NCBI GenBank assembly: GCA_964444795.1
Contig: CAYUIQ010000046.1
Span: forward strand, 1-42,693
DNA length: 42,693 nucleotides
Reading direction: 5' to 3'
DNA from: JABMRP01 sp964444795
GTDB taxonomy: Bacteria; Planctomycetota; Planctomycetia; Pirellulales; Thermoguttaceae
Positions 19,532 to 27,911 of this stretch are shown in pieces (position 1 is the first letter of the stretch; every line of letters begins with the position of its first letter). The notes beneath the pieces were generated by a model that saw only the letters and a list, made by a program, of their open reading frames with translations, ran no database searches and was not told the origin of the DNA. A program made the translations under genes and the position numbers.

Positions 19532-19630
19532 AACTCACCTGGAATGTTCGGAACGGGACGCCCGTACACACTCCGGACGCCGGATGCTTCTCAGCTTCAC
19601 TGCTATCGAACCAAAGTCACTCGCTACTGG

Positions 19631-21046
19631 TTACTTCTTCTTCTGCTGCTTGGCAGCCGGATAGGCTTGTCGATACCACTCGAGTCGCTTGCGCATCTCG
19701 GCGAGCGTCTCGGCATGTTTGGGATCGGCGGCAAGGTTCGTGAATTCGTCGGGGTCTTCTTTAAGATCGTACAGGCATTCGTGGGGGCCATTGTCGTAGT
19801 AGACGGCGTACTTGTACCGGTCGTTGCGAACTGAGTGCCAGTCGGGGTAGCGCTTGAAGTAGTGTTCGCAGAAGACGTCCTCTCGCCACTCGACATTCTC
19901 GTCGGCCTGCATCAGCGGGACCAGCGAAAGACCCTGAACGACCGAGGGCACTTCCAGGCCGGCGTACTCGACGATTGTTGGCGCGATATCCATGCTGCTG
20001 ACGAGTTCTCCGAGCACGCGGCCTCGCTTTTCCTTGGGCAGACGCGGATCGCAAATGACCAGCGGGACGCGGACCGACTGCTCGTAGTGGTTCCATTTTC
20101 CGGCGATACCGCGGTCGCCCATCATGTAGCCGTTGTCGCCGGTGTAGATGATAATGGTGTTTTGGTCGAGGCCCTTTTCTTTCAGCAGTGTCCGCACCCG
20201 GGCGATGACATGGTCGATGCCAGAGAGCATGCGGAAGTAGGCTCGCATATTGGTTTCGTATTTCTCGGGCGTGTCCCAACGCCAGAAGAACCGGCCACGG
20301 CTGAGCCCGTCTTCTTGTAGGAAGGGCGCCATCGCTTTGCGGTACTTTTCGTCGCCCAGTCGCGGAGCGGGCATTTCGACGTCTTCATACATGCCGTCGG
20401 TCGACTCGGGCCATTGGAAGTGGAACCCCGGACGCCGGTCGCCGTCTTCGGCGTGCGAGGCATTGAAACTGATCGAGAGGCAGAAGGGTGTGTCGGCCGG
20501 CGTCGACTTGATGAACTCGACGGCCGCGTCGCCGCAGAGGTCGGTTTCGTGACGCTTGCTGCCGTCAGGCATCTTCTTCAGGTAGGGGCCACGATTGATC
20601 GGTTTGTAGAAATCGAAAATGTCTTTGGCGCCCACTTCGTCGAATCGCATGCCGTACTTCCCGGCGAAACCGGTTCGATACCCGGCGGCCTTCAATAAGG
20701 CCGGGTAGCTCGTATCGGCATAGGTTTTCGCAACGGACGGTTCCCCGAAATTGTGACCGTGCGTCCGTAGCGAGAGCCCGGTGAAGAGCGTCGATCGATT
20801 GGCGGCGCAGATCGGCACCTGGCAGAACGAGTTTTCGAACAGCACGCCCTCAGCCGCCAGTCGGTCGATTGTCGGCGTTTGGATGATCGCGTGCCCGGTG
20901 CATCCGAGCGTATCATTCCGCTGATCGTCGGTGAGAAAAAAGATGATGTTCGGTCGCTGGACTTGGGCAGCGCTTACGGGACGCTCGACGGTGACGGCCA
21001 GCGATACGATCGTCAGTGTCAGGAAAACGAGGTGATGTCGGTTCAT
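19631..21046 (-). CDS. Exported sulfatase (formylglycine-dependent)
   Basis: The start at 21046 is preferred over an upstream in-frame ATG at 21109, because it begins directly with a signal peptide (LVFLTLTIVSLAVTV, cleavage near VSAAQ). The product has 471 residues, normal for the S1 family. It shows the metal-binding pair D40-D41 (IIFFLTDDQRND), the formylglycine site C80-A-A-N-R84 followed by STLFTG, the YTGDNGYMMGDRG metal motif, and a GKWNHYEQSVRVPL substrate/metal segment. The third position of the active-site motif is Ala, allowed in the C-X-[PA]-X-R pattern. Similar enzymes desulfate sulfated polysaccharides in the periplasm or outside the cell. It follows a broken sulfatase and transposon debris on the same strand. 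Confidence 0.93.
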   Translation of the reverse strand: MNRHHLVFLTLTIVSLAVTVERPVSAAQVQRPNIIFFLTDDQRNDTLGCTGHAIIQTPTIDRLAAEGVLFENSFCQVPICAANRSTLFTGLSLRTHGHNFGEPSVAKTYADTSYPALLKAAGYRTGFAGKYGMRFDEVGAKDIFDFYKPINRGPYLKKMPDGSKRHETDLCGDAAVEFIKSTPADTPFCLSISFNASHAEDGDRRPGFHFQWPESTDGMYEDVEMPAPRLGDEKYRKAMAPFLQEDGLSRGRFFWRWDTPEKYETNMRAYFRMLSGIDHVIARVRTLLKEKGLDQNTIIIYTGDNGYMMGDRGIAGKWNHYEQSVRVPLVICDPRLPKEKRGRVLGELVSSMDIAPTIVEYAGLEVPSVVQGLSLVPLMQADENVEWREDVFCEHYFKRYPDWHSVRNDRYKYAVYYDNGPHECLYDLKEDPDEFTNLAADPKHAETLAEMRKRLEWYRQAYPAAKQQKKK

Positions 21047-21417
21047 GTTGATTGCTTTCACCCTATTGGAAAAGTGGAAACGGGGGGAGATCTTGCTCAA
21101 ACCGCTCATCCTTCAGCCGAAGTCTCCCATTTGGATTGATCCTGGAACCACTCCTGGCGTAGTCTGCGCTGTATCTTAACATCGTCTCCTCCCCACAGGT
21201 AGCGCCCGGTGAATTTTCTGGCCGCTACGGAGGTTCGAGGATCGGCTGGGCCTGTGCCAATTGAACCGCTCCAAGGCGCAGGCGGACGACTGGATGTGGA
21301 TCACACGGTATAGATGGGCCATCGGGGCGCTGGTCGGGAAGCAAGCCGTGGCGACGGTGCAAACCGCCATTAGCCAGATTACCAACCAGCAGGTTTGGGA
21401 CTGGTGCCGATTCGGAC
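21047..21417. other. Gap with no recognisable gene
   Basis: Short open frames exist on both strands (for example 21261-21461 on plus and the continuation of the transposase frame on minus), but none resembles a family I know. The stretch 21180-21417 joins directly to the transposase fragment and is absent from the second copy of the repeat, so it may be part of the insertion target or of another decayed element. Confidence 0.4.
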
Positions 21418-21676
21418 ACTCGCCAGAGACATTGCGAACCCACCGCCGGTACGTCGCGTAGCTGACGATCGTGAGCAGATGCTTCAGCGCCGGCCCGATC
21501 GCCCGCCCCAGATCGAGGATCCGTTTCTTCTCCTCGTCGGACAGAAATATCCGCTTCTTGGGCACTCGCTGGCGGAGTATCTGGTTCTCGGCTTTGAGGA
21601 ATTCGATCTGACGGATCGACTCGTTTCGAGTGCAACGGGCAAGTAGAAACAGCAGGGGCCGGAAGATGCGGCTCAT
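21418..21676 (-). pseudogene. Transposase N-terminal fragment
   Basis: From the ATG ending at 21676 the frame encodes about 86 residues: MSRIFRPLLFLLARCTRNES, a leucine-zipper-like part (IRQIEFLKAENQILRQRVPK), and a helical end finishing near YRRWVRNVSGE. The same N-terminus recurs at 28284. After the SGE residues the sequence no longer matches a transposase, so the middle and the catalytic half are missing. It lies inside the left copy of a roughly 515-bp repeat. Confidence 0.8.
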
Positions 21677-22022
21677 GGTGATAGAATACCGGCAATTCAA
21701 GGGTGAAAGTGCGAAGGTGACAACCTTTTTGTACCCCGCCGTAGGACCGAGGAACAGCCGTCATGGCCGGCCCATTCTCACCTCGCGCTCTCTTTGGCTG
21801 TTAACCCAACTGCAATTAGTTCGTTCGATACCTCCCGAAAATCGCTCTCTGGGTTAACAGTTTGAGAGCGCCAGTCCGTCGATCTCGCGACAATTTTCCG
21901 CGACCGGTTCCTTTCGTTTTTGGCCCGACCGAAAGGGATGGGAATCGCTAAGTCCTGTCCCCGCAGCCACTTCCGGATCTCGTTCCAAAGAGACTCGTTC
22001 GAAGAAGGTTGCGTACGGGGAG
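21507..22022. repeat. Dispersed repeat, copy 1 (insertion-element 5' end)
   Basis: This block matches 28113-28627 along its whole length with scattered substitutions and a 4-nt length difference in one spacer. It covers the first part of the transposase gene and about 350 bp upstream. The outer boundary is near the GTACGGGGAGG sequence at 22013-22022, after which copy 1 continues into the truncated sulfatase. The upstream half contains a strong inverted repeat (21785-21871) and short open frames without a recognised product. Confidence 0.85.
21785..21871. repeat. Inverted repeat upstream of the transposase, copy 1
   Basis: GCGCTCTC (21785-21792) and CTGTTAACCCA (21798-21808) are mirrored by TGGGTTAACAG (21850-21860) and GAGAGCGC (21864-21871). 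This gives 19 paired positions per arm around a 41-nt spacer. It is conserved in the second element copy, so it is likely functional: a transposase-binding site, a subterminal repeat or an operator. Confidence 0.7.
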
Positions 22023-23208
22023 GTGGAACCGATTTGGTAGCCCGGTCTCTTCCTTCCATCAAGGCATCGGCGTAGTTGCTTCCCTGGCAAGTTTCCGGCG
22101 GCTCGATACCCAGCAATCCCGACAGTGTCGGCATCAAATCCAGAGTTCCTATGAGCATGTCACTGACGCGGGGCGGCAATTTGCCTGGCCAGCGGAGAAT
22201 AAGAGGGACGCGACAGGAGGCGTGTTCGGGACGGGACTTGTGCCAGTCATGAATGCCGTGTGACCGCAACAGGTCGCCATGGTCGGAGGTATAGACCACC
22301 AACGTGTTGTCGCGAATGCCCTTCTCGTCGATCCTTTTCAGCAAGCGGCCGAAGTTGTCGTCGAGGTTCGTGCATATCGCCATGTAACCCGGATACTCCG
22401 CACGGCTCTTCCGTGTATCCGCACAGCTCGGGCGGAGCTTGATCTTCCCGGGGTCATACAACTTCTCGTACTCGGGAGGCGCCGGATACCCCCGGCTCCA
22501 GTTGTGCGGTGGATGCCAGGAGACAAAGAGCGCAAAAGGCTGCTCGTTGCCGGCATGACGGTCGATGAAGGCGAGCGCCTGATCGGCCCGCCCATCGGGC
22601 TGCCACTTGCCCAGCTTGACGCGTTCACCCTTCTCATCCCAGAAGAAGGCGTCCCCGGCGCCGAACTGCAGCGTGCCGTTGTTCGAGAAGAACTCGTGGT
22701 CGAAGCCATAGCGTAGCGAGCCCGCGGGAATGGGACGCCCGCGCAGCCCGCCGTGCAGGTGCCATTTGCCGATGTATCCCGTATGGTAGCCGGCATCCCG
22801 CAGCACTTCCCCGAAATGGTTGCCGACATCCAGATGCTTCCGGGGGGCGGCAACCATCCCGCAGCACTTCCCCGAAATGGTTGCCGCCCCCCGGAAGCAT
22901 CTGGATGTCGTTGACCATGCATCCGTTGTAGAGAGGGTGTTGCCCGCTCATCAAAATGCCCCGGTAGGGCGTGCAGACCGGGCGGGAGGAGATACAGTGG
23001 TTGAACCGGACACCCTCGGCCGCCATCTTGTCGATGTTCGGCGTGATGATCTGATCGTTGCCGTAGCAGCCTAGCATGTCCGAGGATTGCTGATCGCTGA
23101 ACACGAAAACGAGGTTCGGCCGTCGAGATGTTTCGTTTCCCACGGCAACCGTAGTGGAAGCCGCGCTACGGACAGGACGGTTATGGTGACAAACGTGCGT
23201 CGCTTCAT
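22023..23208 (-). pseudogene. Sulfatase, frameshifted and 3'-truncated
   Basis: A signal peptide starts at the ATG ending at 23208 (MKRRTFVTITVLSVA) but is in a different frame from the enzyme body, so about one base is missing or extra near 23160. The body then reads PNLVFVFSDQQSSDMLGCYG, with formylglycine motif CTPYRG, to GGGNHFGEVLRD. There a 61-nt insertion (within 22795-22886) changes the frame. The third frame resumes with NHFGEVLRDAGYHTGYIGKW and reads YTSDHGDLLRSHG and the later sulfatase core. At about 22023 it runs into the mobile-element repeat, losing the C-terminal subdomain. Three separate lesions make it non-functional unless the sequence is in error. Its intact ancestor was an S1 sulfatase of the CTPYR type. 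Confidence 0.88.
22795..22910. repeat. Perfect inverted repeat plus direct repeat inside the broken sulfatase
   Basis: A 31-nt direct repeat lies at 22795-22825 and 22856-22886 (offset 61). A 34-nt perfect inverted repeat lies at 22824-22857 and 22877-22910 around a 19-nt loop. Removing 61 nt restores one continuous sulfatase frame across GEVLRD-AGYHTG. The pattern is what a template switch during replication would leave. Confidence 0.9.
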
Positions 23209-23242
23209 TTCGCAATCTCTCTCATCAGTCACTTATTAGGTT

Positions 23243-24496
23243 CTAACCACATCGCTCGATCGCTTGCTTGAAATCGGCAATCAGATCCTCCGGCTCTTCC
23301 AGACCGATCGATACCCGTGTGTAGCGTGCTGGAATGCCACGGTCCTTCTCTTCGCCGCGGGCCGTGACCCGCGTGACGGGGTCGCCCAGGCTGGTGGCAT
23401 TGAGGATCAACTTGACGTGCCGGCCCAGGTGCCGATGGACGGAATCCTCCTTCCACTCGACGCCCAGCATGCCGCCAAACCCCTTTGGAGAGCCCGAGCC
23501 CGCGTTCCGGTTCCACGCGGGCAGGCCGCCATAGCGCACGCGGGCGACGGCAGGATGCGATTGGAGAAACTCGGCAACTAGCTGGGCCGAACGGCAGTGC
23601 TGCCGCATGCGCAAGGGGAGTGTCTTCACGCCCTGTGTCACGAGGAATGCGTCCATGGGTCTGAGTAAGCCGCCGAGCCAGTATTGTGCCTTTTCGATCT
23701 TCGCCATGAGTTCCTTCCTGCCCGAGACCACTCCGCCCATGGCGTTGCCGTGGCCGCCCATGTACTTCGTGACGCTGTGAATCACCAGGTCGGCGCCAAG
23801 ACGGAACGGTTGCAGCAGGTAGGGCGTCAGCCAGGTGTTGTCCAAGATCACCGCGGCGTCTGCCTGCTTGGCAATCTGGATCAGGGCAGGCGTGTCCAGC
23901 ACTTCCATCGTGGGGTTCACGTACGGTTCCCAATGGACGATCTTTGCCGGCTTGGCCCGAAGCGATTTCGCCAGGTTGTTGGGGTCGGTCAGATCCACGA
24001 ACTCGACCTCGACGCCCCAAGACGGCAGGTAGTCGCGAAACAAGGTCATCACCCAGTCGTAGTTGCAGCGGTGGGCCACCAGGCGGTCGCCCGGTTTGAG
24101 CAACGCCAGGTAGGTCTGCGAGATGATGCCCATGCCACACGGTCCCCCGACGGCCGTCTCGGCGCCTTCCATTTCCATCACTTTTCGCAGCAGCGCCGCA
24201 ACCGTCGGATTGCGGAGGTTGCCCGGCCGCTGGTAGCCCGGGGCGGCCTTATCCTGGCTGATCGGAGTGACTTGGTAGCCGCTCTGCTCGCCGTGATGGA
24301 TGGCCTGGGATCCGAAATGCCGGCCCGAGGCGGAGACGAAATGCTCGTCGACCAGGTCGGCCACGGGCGGGGTTGTCGCCGGGCCGGCCGCATCCTCGGC
24401 CGCAAGCGCTGGGACAGCCGCAACTGCTGGGACAGCCGCCCCCGCCCCGAGCAAGGAAGTCATCTTCAGGAATTCGCGTTTGTTTAGTTTGTCCAT
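23243..24496 (-). CDS. Exported PLP trans-sulfuration-type enzyme (cystathionine/methionine gamma-lyase fold)
   Basis: The ATG ending at 24496 is preferred, with AAGGTGA upstream; the frame is open to 24547. The N-terminus NKREFLKMTSLLGAGAAV has the shape of a Tat leader but with Lys-Arg in place of Arg-Arg, followed by an alanine-rich cleavage region. The 417-residue protein belongs to the Cys/Met-metabolism PLP family: ILDNTW carries the PLP-ring Asp219, HSVTKYMGGHGNAMGG carries the Schiff-base Lys244, and the C-terminal part has TRVSIGLEEPEDLI. Family members cleave or form C-S bonds of cystathionine, methionine or homocysteine derivatives, nearly always in the cytoplasm. An export signal on such an enzyme is unusual and may relate to the neighbouring exported redox proteins. 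Substrate unknown. Confidence 0.85.
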   Translation of the reverse strand: MDKLNKREFLKMTSLLGAGAAVPAVAAVPALAAEDAAGPATTPPVADLVDEHFVSASGRHFGSQAIHHGEQSGYQVTPISQDKAAPGYQRPGNLRNPTVAALLRKVMEMEGAETAVGGPCGMGIISQTYLALLKPGDRLVAHRCNYDWVMTLFRDYLPSWGVEVEFVDLTDPNNLAKSLRAKPAKIVHWEPYVNPTMEVLDTPALIQIAKQADAAVILDNTWLTPYLLQPFRLGADLVIHSVTKYMGGHGNAMGGVVSGRKELMAKIEKAQYWLGGLLRPMDAFLVTQGVKTLPLRMRQHCRSAQLVAEFLQSHPAVARVRYGGLPAWNRNAGSGSPKGFGGMLGVEWKEDSVHRHLGRHVKLILNATSLGDPVTRVTARGEEKDRGIPARYTRVSIGLEEPEDLIADFKQAIERCG

Positions 24497-24556
24497 GAGT
24501 TGGTCACCTTTTGCTAACGTGCTAACGTCGAAGCGAGGCACGAACACCTTCGCATT

Positions 24557-26245
24557 CTATTCGGCTAGTGTTTTAATGTAGGCGATTACATCGTGTATCG
24601 CCCCGTCGGTTTTCAAAGTCCTTGCCATTGGGCGCATGGTAACTCCGGAAAAATCCTCTGGATGCGAACCGCGGATATTTGTTTTGAACTTTCTAATCTG
24701 AGTTCGCATGTACCAGTCGTTCCGGCCCGTTAGTCTTGGAGCCTTGACATCCTTCTTGCCCTGAGCCTTATCCCCGTGGCAGGCTATGCAGCAGGCCTTG
24801 TAGAGTTGTTGTCCCTTTTGGCGATCGCCTTCGGTGATACTGTGTTCGATAGTTTTGGGCTTCAGGCTTGAAACGTAGACAGCGACAGCAGCGACATCTT
24901 CATCAGTCACCAGCATTTTGCTCATGGGAGCCATGATCATGCCCTCGATGTCTTTCGGGTCTGCTCCACGGATACCTGTTCTAAAATGTCTTAGCTGAGT
25001 GTTTATATACCCGCTTTGCAGTTCTCCGATGCTTGGTGCTTTCAAAGCCATGTGTCCACGCCCGTCTGCCTGGTGGCAGCTTATGCAAGCGGCGTAGAGT
25101 GCCTTGCCTTTGTCATGCAAGGCGGCGAGGTTGGGGCCGTAGTCCGTCGCCACCCAGGGATCGAGCTTGGACGGCGCCGGTCCGCGCGAGTCCCCTTTGG
25201 GCAACCCGGCCAGATATTCCCCATCGGGCTTGAAGTATTGTTTTGAGTTGTGCTTCTTCAGATACTCCCTACGGATGTAATGCACGGCGTCGTACTTCTG
25301 CTGTGGGACCATCCAGGTCTGGGGGACCATCAGACCGAAGCCGTGGGTGAGCGTCTTGTACATGCTGTGCGGATCGTTGCCGTTGCGCAATGCGTCGGAG
25401 GCGAAGCGGACCGCCGTGGGCAGCGAACCCGGCTCGTCCTTCGTGCCGTGACAGTTGACGCACAGCCGGCTGTAGATCTCTTTGCCCCGATTGAAGCTCT
25501 CCTGGTTGAGACCCTTGATCATCTCCGCGTGGTCGATGTGCTTTTCATATTCCGGCAGCGGCGGGGGGGCGTACAGCGAGGGATCGGGCTCCAGTTCTCG
25601 AGCCCGCTGCGGTCCCCCCTCGTTGATCTCCATCACGTATCGCGCCAGGTCGAGAAACTGCCGCCGGTTTGCCAACCGGTTCAGCAACTCCGGCATCGTC
25701 GACTGCGTGCTCTCGGCCCGATCGTCGATTTCGTCCTTGGGGATGGTGATCAACTCGGCGTCCTTGGCCGGGTCGCGGAGGATGAGCTTGTCCGGACGGT
25801 CTTCGGCCAACAGTCCCGTGACCGTCTTACCGGCGTCGGTGTTCACGACGATCAGATCGTAGCCTTCGCGGATCTCCTTTGACGGATGGAGGATGGAATC
25901 AATCAGAAAGACATCCGTGGGCTTCTTCTCGGGCTTGGTCAGATTGGGCCCCAGGGGCAAGGTTTCTTCATCCAGACTGTGACACTTCGTGCAAGTAAGG
26001 TGCTGTTGATGGAAGATGATCGCGCCGCGAACGGGCTCGCCCTTCTCTCGGGCGGCCTTGGCCAGCACCGCGGGGTCCTCCTCCTTCAACTCTTCCTCCA
26101 ACGTGGGAATCGCCGGGGCGGTCTCCTGGCCCCGAACGGCTGGCATGTTTTGGGCTGCAAGGGCGGAAAGAACAAGCGTCGCGCAAGTGATCTGGGTGAC
26201 ACGCCCCCAGTTGGAGATTAGAATCGGACTGGTCAACCTGTTCAT
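24557..26245 (-). CDS. Tetraheme c-type cytochrome with planctomycete heme-binding domain
   Basis: The 562-residue protein starts at the ATG ending at 26245 (AGAGG upstream) and has a signal peptide with core ITCATLVLSALAA. Four CXXCH heme sites are visible: C85-C88-H89, C262-C265-H266, C387-C390-H391 and C486-C489-H490. The first lies in a domain like the putative heme-binding domain common in planctomycetes (DSILHPSKEIREGYDLIVVN, TVTGLLAEDR). The last three are class I cytochrome c modules; candidate distal Met ligands lie in MAPMSKM and MRPMART. It should carry electrons in the periplasm. It sits 44 nt after the flavoprotein gene and 60 nt before the PLP enzyme gene, suggesting one transcript and electron flow from the flavoprotein. 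Confidence 0.93.
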   Translation of the reverse strand: MNRLTSPILISNWGRVTQITCATLVLSALAAQNMPAVRGQETAPAIPTLEEELKEEDPAVLAKAAREKGEPVRGAIIFHQQHLTCTKCHSLDEETLPLGPNLTKPEKKPTDVFLIDSILHPSKEIREGYDLIVVNTDAGKTVTGLLAEDRPDKLILRDPAKDAELITIPKDEIDDRAESTQSTMPELLNRLANRRQFLDLARYVMEINEGGPQRARELEPDPSLYAPPPLPEYEKHIDHAEMIKGLNQESFNRGKEIYSRLCVNCHGTKDEPGSLPTAVRFASDALRNGNDPHSMYKTLTHGFGLMVPQTWMVPQQKYDAVHYIRREYLKKHNSKQYFKPDGEYLAGLPKGDSRGPAPSKLDPWVATDYGPNLAALHDKGKALYAACISCHQADGRGHMALKAPSIGELQSGYINTQLRHFRTGIRGADPKDIEGMIMAPMSKMLVTDEDVAAVAVYVSSLKPKTIEHSITEGDRQKGQQLYKACCIACHGDKAQGKKDVKAPRLTGRNDWYMRTQIRKFKTNIRGSHPEDFSGVTMRPMARTLKTDGAIHDVIAYIKTLAE

Positions 26246-26289
26246 TTACGAGCCTCTATTTGAGTGCGAATGGATGCGTGTCATTTGCT

Positions 26290-27534
26290 TCAACTTGGAG
26301 GCTTCATGAAGCCGATCGGCAAGTCGGTTTTCCCGGTGGTTGCCAAGTCAGCCAGCGCCTCGCCGTAGGCGCTGGAGAACTTGAAGCCACCACCATTGCA
26401 GGCGGCGATGAACGTCACATGTTTCTTGCCGGGAAGCGAGCCGAGCCAAGGGCCGCCGAACGTATACATACAAACTTTCAAGGCGAGAACCGATCCGTTC
26501 GCCGAGGGAATCTGGTCGCTGAGGTAGTCGCGTATGAGTTTTTCATCGGCGGCATTTGGTGTGCGGTCGATTTTGTCGGGGTCGGTTGGCTTTCCTCCCC
26601 AATGCATGGCCACTTTGAAACCCGGGAAGTCCGGCAGTACGGGGAACCCGTAATACGCTCCGCTCCCCCAGCACGGAAAGTTCCCCAAAGAGAATGCACC
26701 GGGGTCCCGAGGCGCAAACCAGCCGAGTGCCAACCGGGTCACCACCAGCTTGCCTTCAAGCTGGGGAACAATTCTTGAATTCCATGCGCCGGCGGCGATG
26801 ACCAGATGTTTGGCTCGATACTTGTCACGCTTTGTCGTCACGGTGACACCATCGCCATCGGTGGACCAATCCGTGACGGGCTCCTGCGCATGAATGTGGG
26901 CTCCGTGTCGCAGCGCGACATGGCAATGGCTGGCGATGGCAAGTTCACTCCGCAGCAGTCCACCCTGGTGATCAAGCAATGCACTGGTGCCTTTGGGCAG
27001 GTTCTGAAACTGCGGAAAACGGGCCGCGAAAGAGGATTCGTCCAACAACTCAATCTTCGTGCCGGCGCTGTTGGCTTGGACCCGCGACAGCCGCTTATTT
27101 ACTCCGAGATCCAACCAGCCGCACTGATGGAAGACCTGCTGTCCGCTGTCCTTCTCCAGCGACCGCCAGTTTTCGTTCGCCCGTTGGATCAGGGGGCCAT
27201 GCGGTCCGCCCAGGTAAGGTGCTACTTTCGTTTGCCGCGAAACGCCGCCGCTGCTGCCCAGCACGTGAGCGATGTCGAACTGTTCCAGCCCGAGAACGCT
27301 CGCTCCACGTTTTGCCAGTTGATAGACGCAGGCCGAGCCCATGGCTCCCAGACCCAACACAATGCAATCGTAGGTTCGTTTCACAGGTGCCGGGTTCGCG
27401 ACTTCGTCGGCCAGCGTCGTCGACAATCCGCCTGTCAGGACACCAAGCGTAGTCGCCGAGCCAAGTTTGATAAAATCGCGGCGGGATTCCGGGTCTGCAG
27501 ATTCTCCGGTAGGTTCATCACGTTTAGCGTTCAT
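26290..27534 (-). CDS. Tat-exported sarcosine-oxidase-like flavoprotein
   Basis: The ATG ending at 27534 is taken; a TTG would add nine residues. A clear twin-arginine leader is present (SRRDFIKLGSATTLGV, Arg18-Arg19). The FAD dinucleotide-binding motif is VLGLGAMGSA near 59-68. The closest family is monomeric sarcosine oxidase / N-methyl amino-acid oxidase: KVCMYTF contains Cys355, which aligns with the Cys that binds FAD covalently in that family, and GGGFKFSSAYGEALADL matches its C-terminal flavin-contact segment. Substrates of the family are N-methylated or secondary amino acids. Export of the folded holoenzyme by Tat fits a covalent flavin. The adjacent multiheme cytochrome makes a dehydrogenase mode plausible; this is inference. 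Confidence 0.88.
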   Translation of the reverse strand: MNAKRDEPTGESADPESRRDFIKLGSATTLGVLTGGLSTTLADEVANPAPVKRTYDCIVLGLGAMGSACVYQLAKRGASVLGLEQFDIAHVLGSSGGVSRQTKVAPYLGGPHGPLIQRANENWRSLEKDSGQQVFHQCGWLDLGVNKRLSRVQANSAGTKIELLDESSFAARFPQFQNLPKGTSALLDHQGGLLRSELAIASHCHVALRHGAHIHAQEPVTDWSTDGDGVTVTTKRDKYRAKHLVIAAGAWNSRIVPQLEGKLVVTRLALGWFAPRDPGAFSLGNFPCWGSGAYYGFPVLPDFPGFKVAMHWGGKPTDPDKIDRTPNAADEKLIRDYLSDQIPSANGSVLALKVCMYTFGGPWLGSLPGKKHVTFIAACNGGGFKFSSAYGEALADLATTGKTDLPIGFMKPPS

Positions 27535-27621
27535 GGGTTTCTTTCTTATCCGCGTTGACAATCTCGACCGACGCCGCTGTCAAGGAGCTACGTCACTTTT
27601 CGTCCCCGCTCAACATCTGTT

Positions 27622-27906
27622 TCATCGCCTTGCCCATCCCATCGCCGATCGGGAAATACGATTCGGCGTTATGGACTGACGCAACAGCGGCACAAGTTGG
27701 TGTTGCTTGTTGCTGCCCAGGCGGCTGACGGGCATGGAAGGTTCGATCTGGGGCATCTCGGTGTGCGATGCCTTTGCGATCTTTTCCAGTTGGGATACAA
27801 TATCCGGGTGCTGTCTCGCGATGTTGTTAGTTTCGCCCGGGCCTGAATCAAGGTCCTACAGTTCCCACGATGCTGATGCGGTGGTGCGGACAGCAAATCG
27901 GCGGGC
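27622..27906 (-). pseudogene. C-terminal remnant of a second sulfatase
   Basis: On the minus strand one frame reads RRFAVRTTASASWEL, an in-frame TAG (27856-27858), then DLDSGPGETNNIARQHPDIV and onward to a TGA at 27622-27624. WELYDL followed by a D..PGET.N.A..HP.I pattern is the standard end of arylsulfatase-type enzymes, so TAG replaces the expected Tyr codon. The upstream side ends abruptly at a transposase fragment (27907-27912). The tail differs in type from what the truncated sulfatase at 22023-23208 should have, so it is probably from another gene. Confidence 0.8.
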
Positions 27907-27911
27907 ATTTC

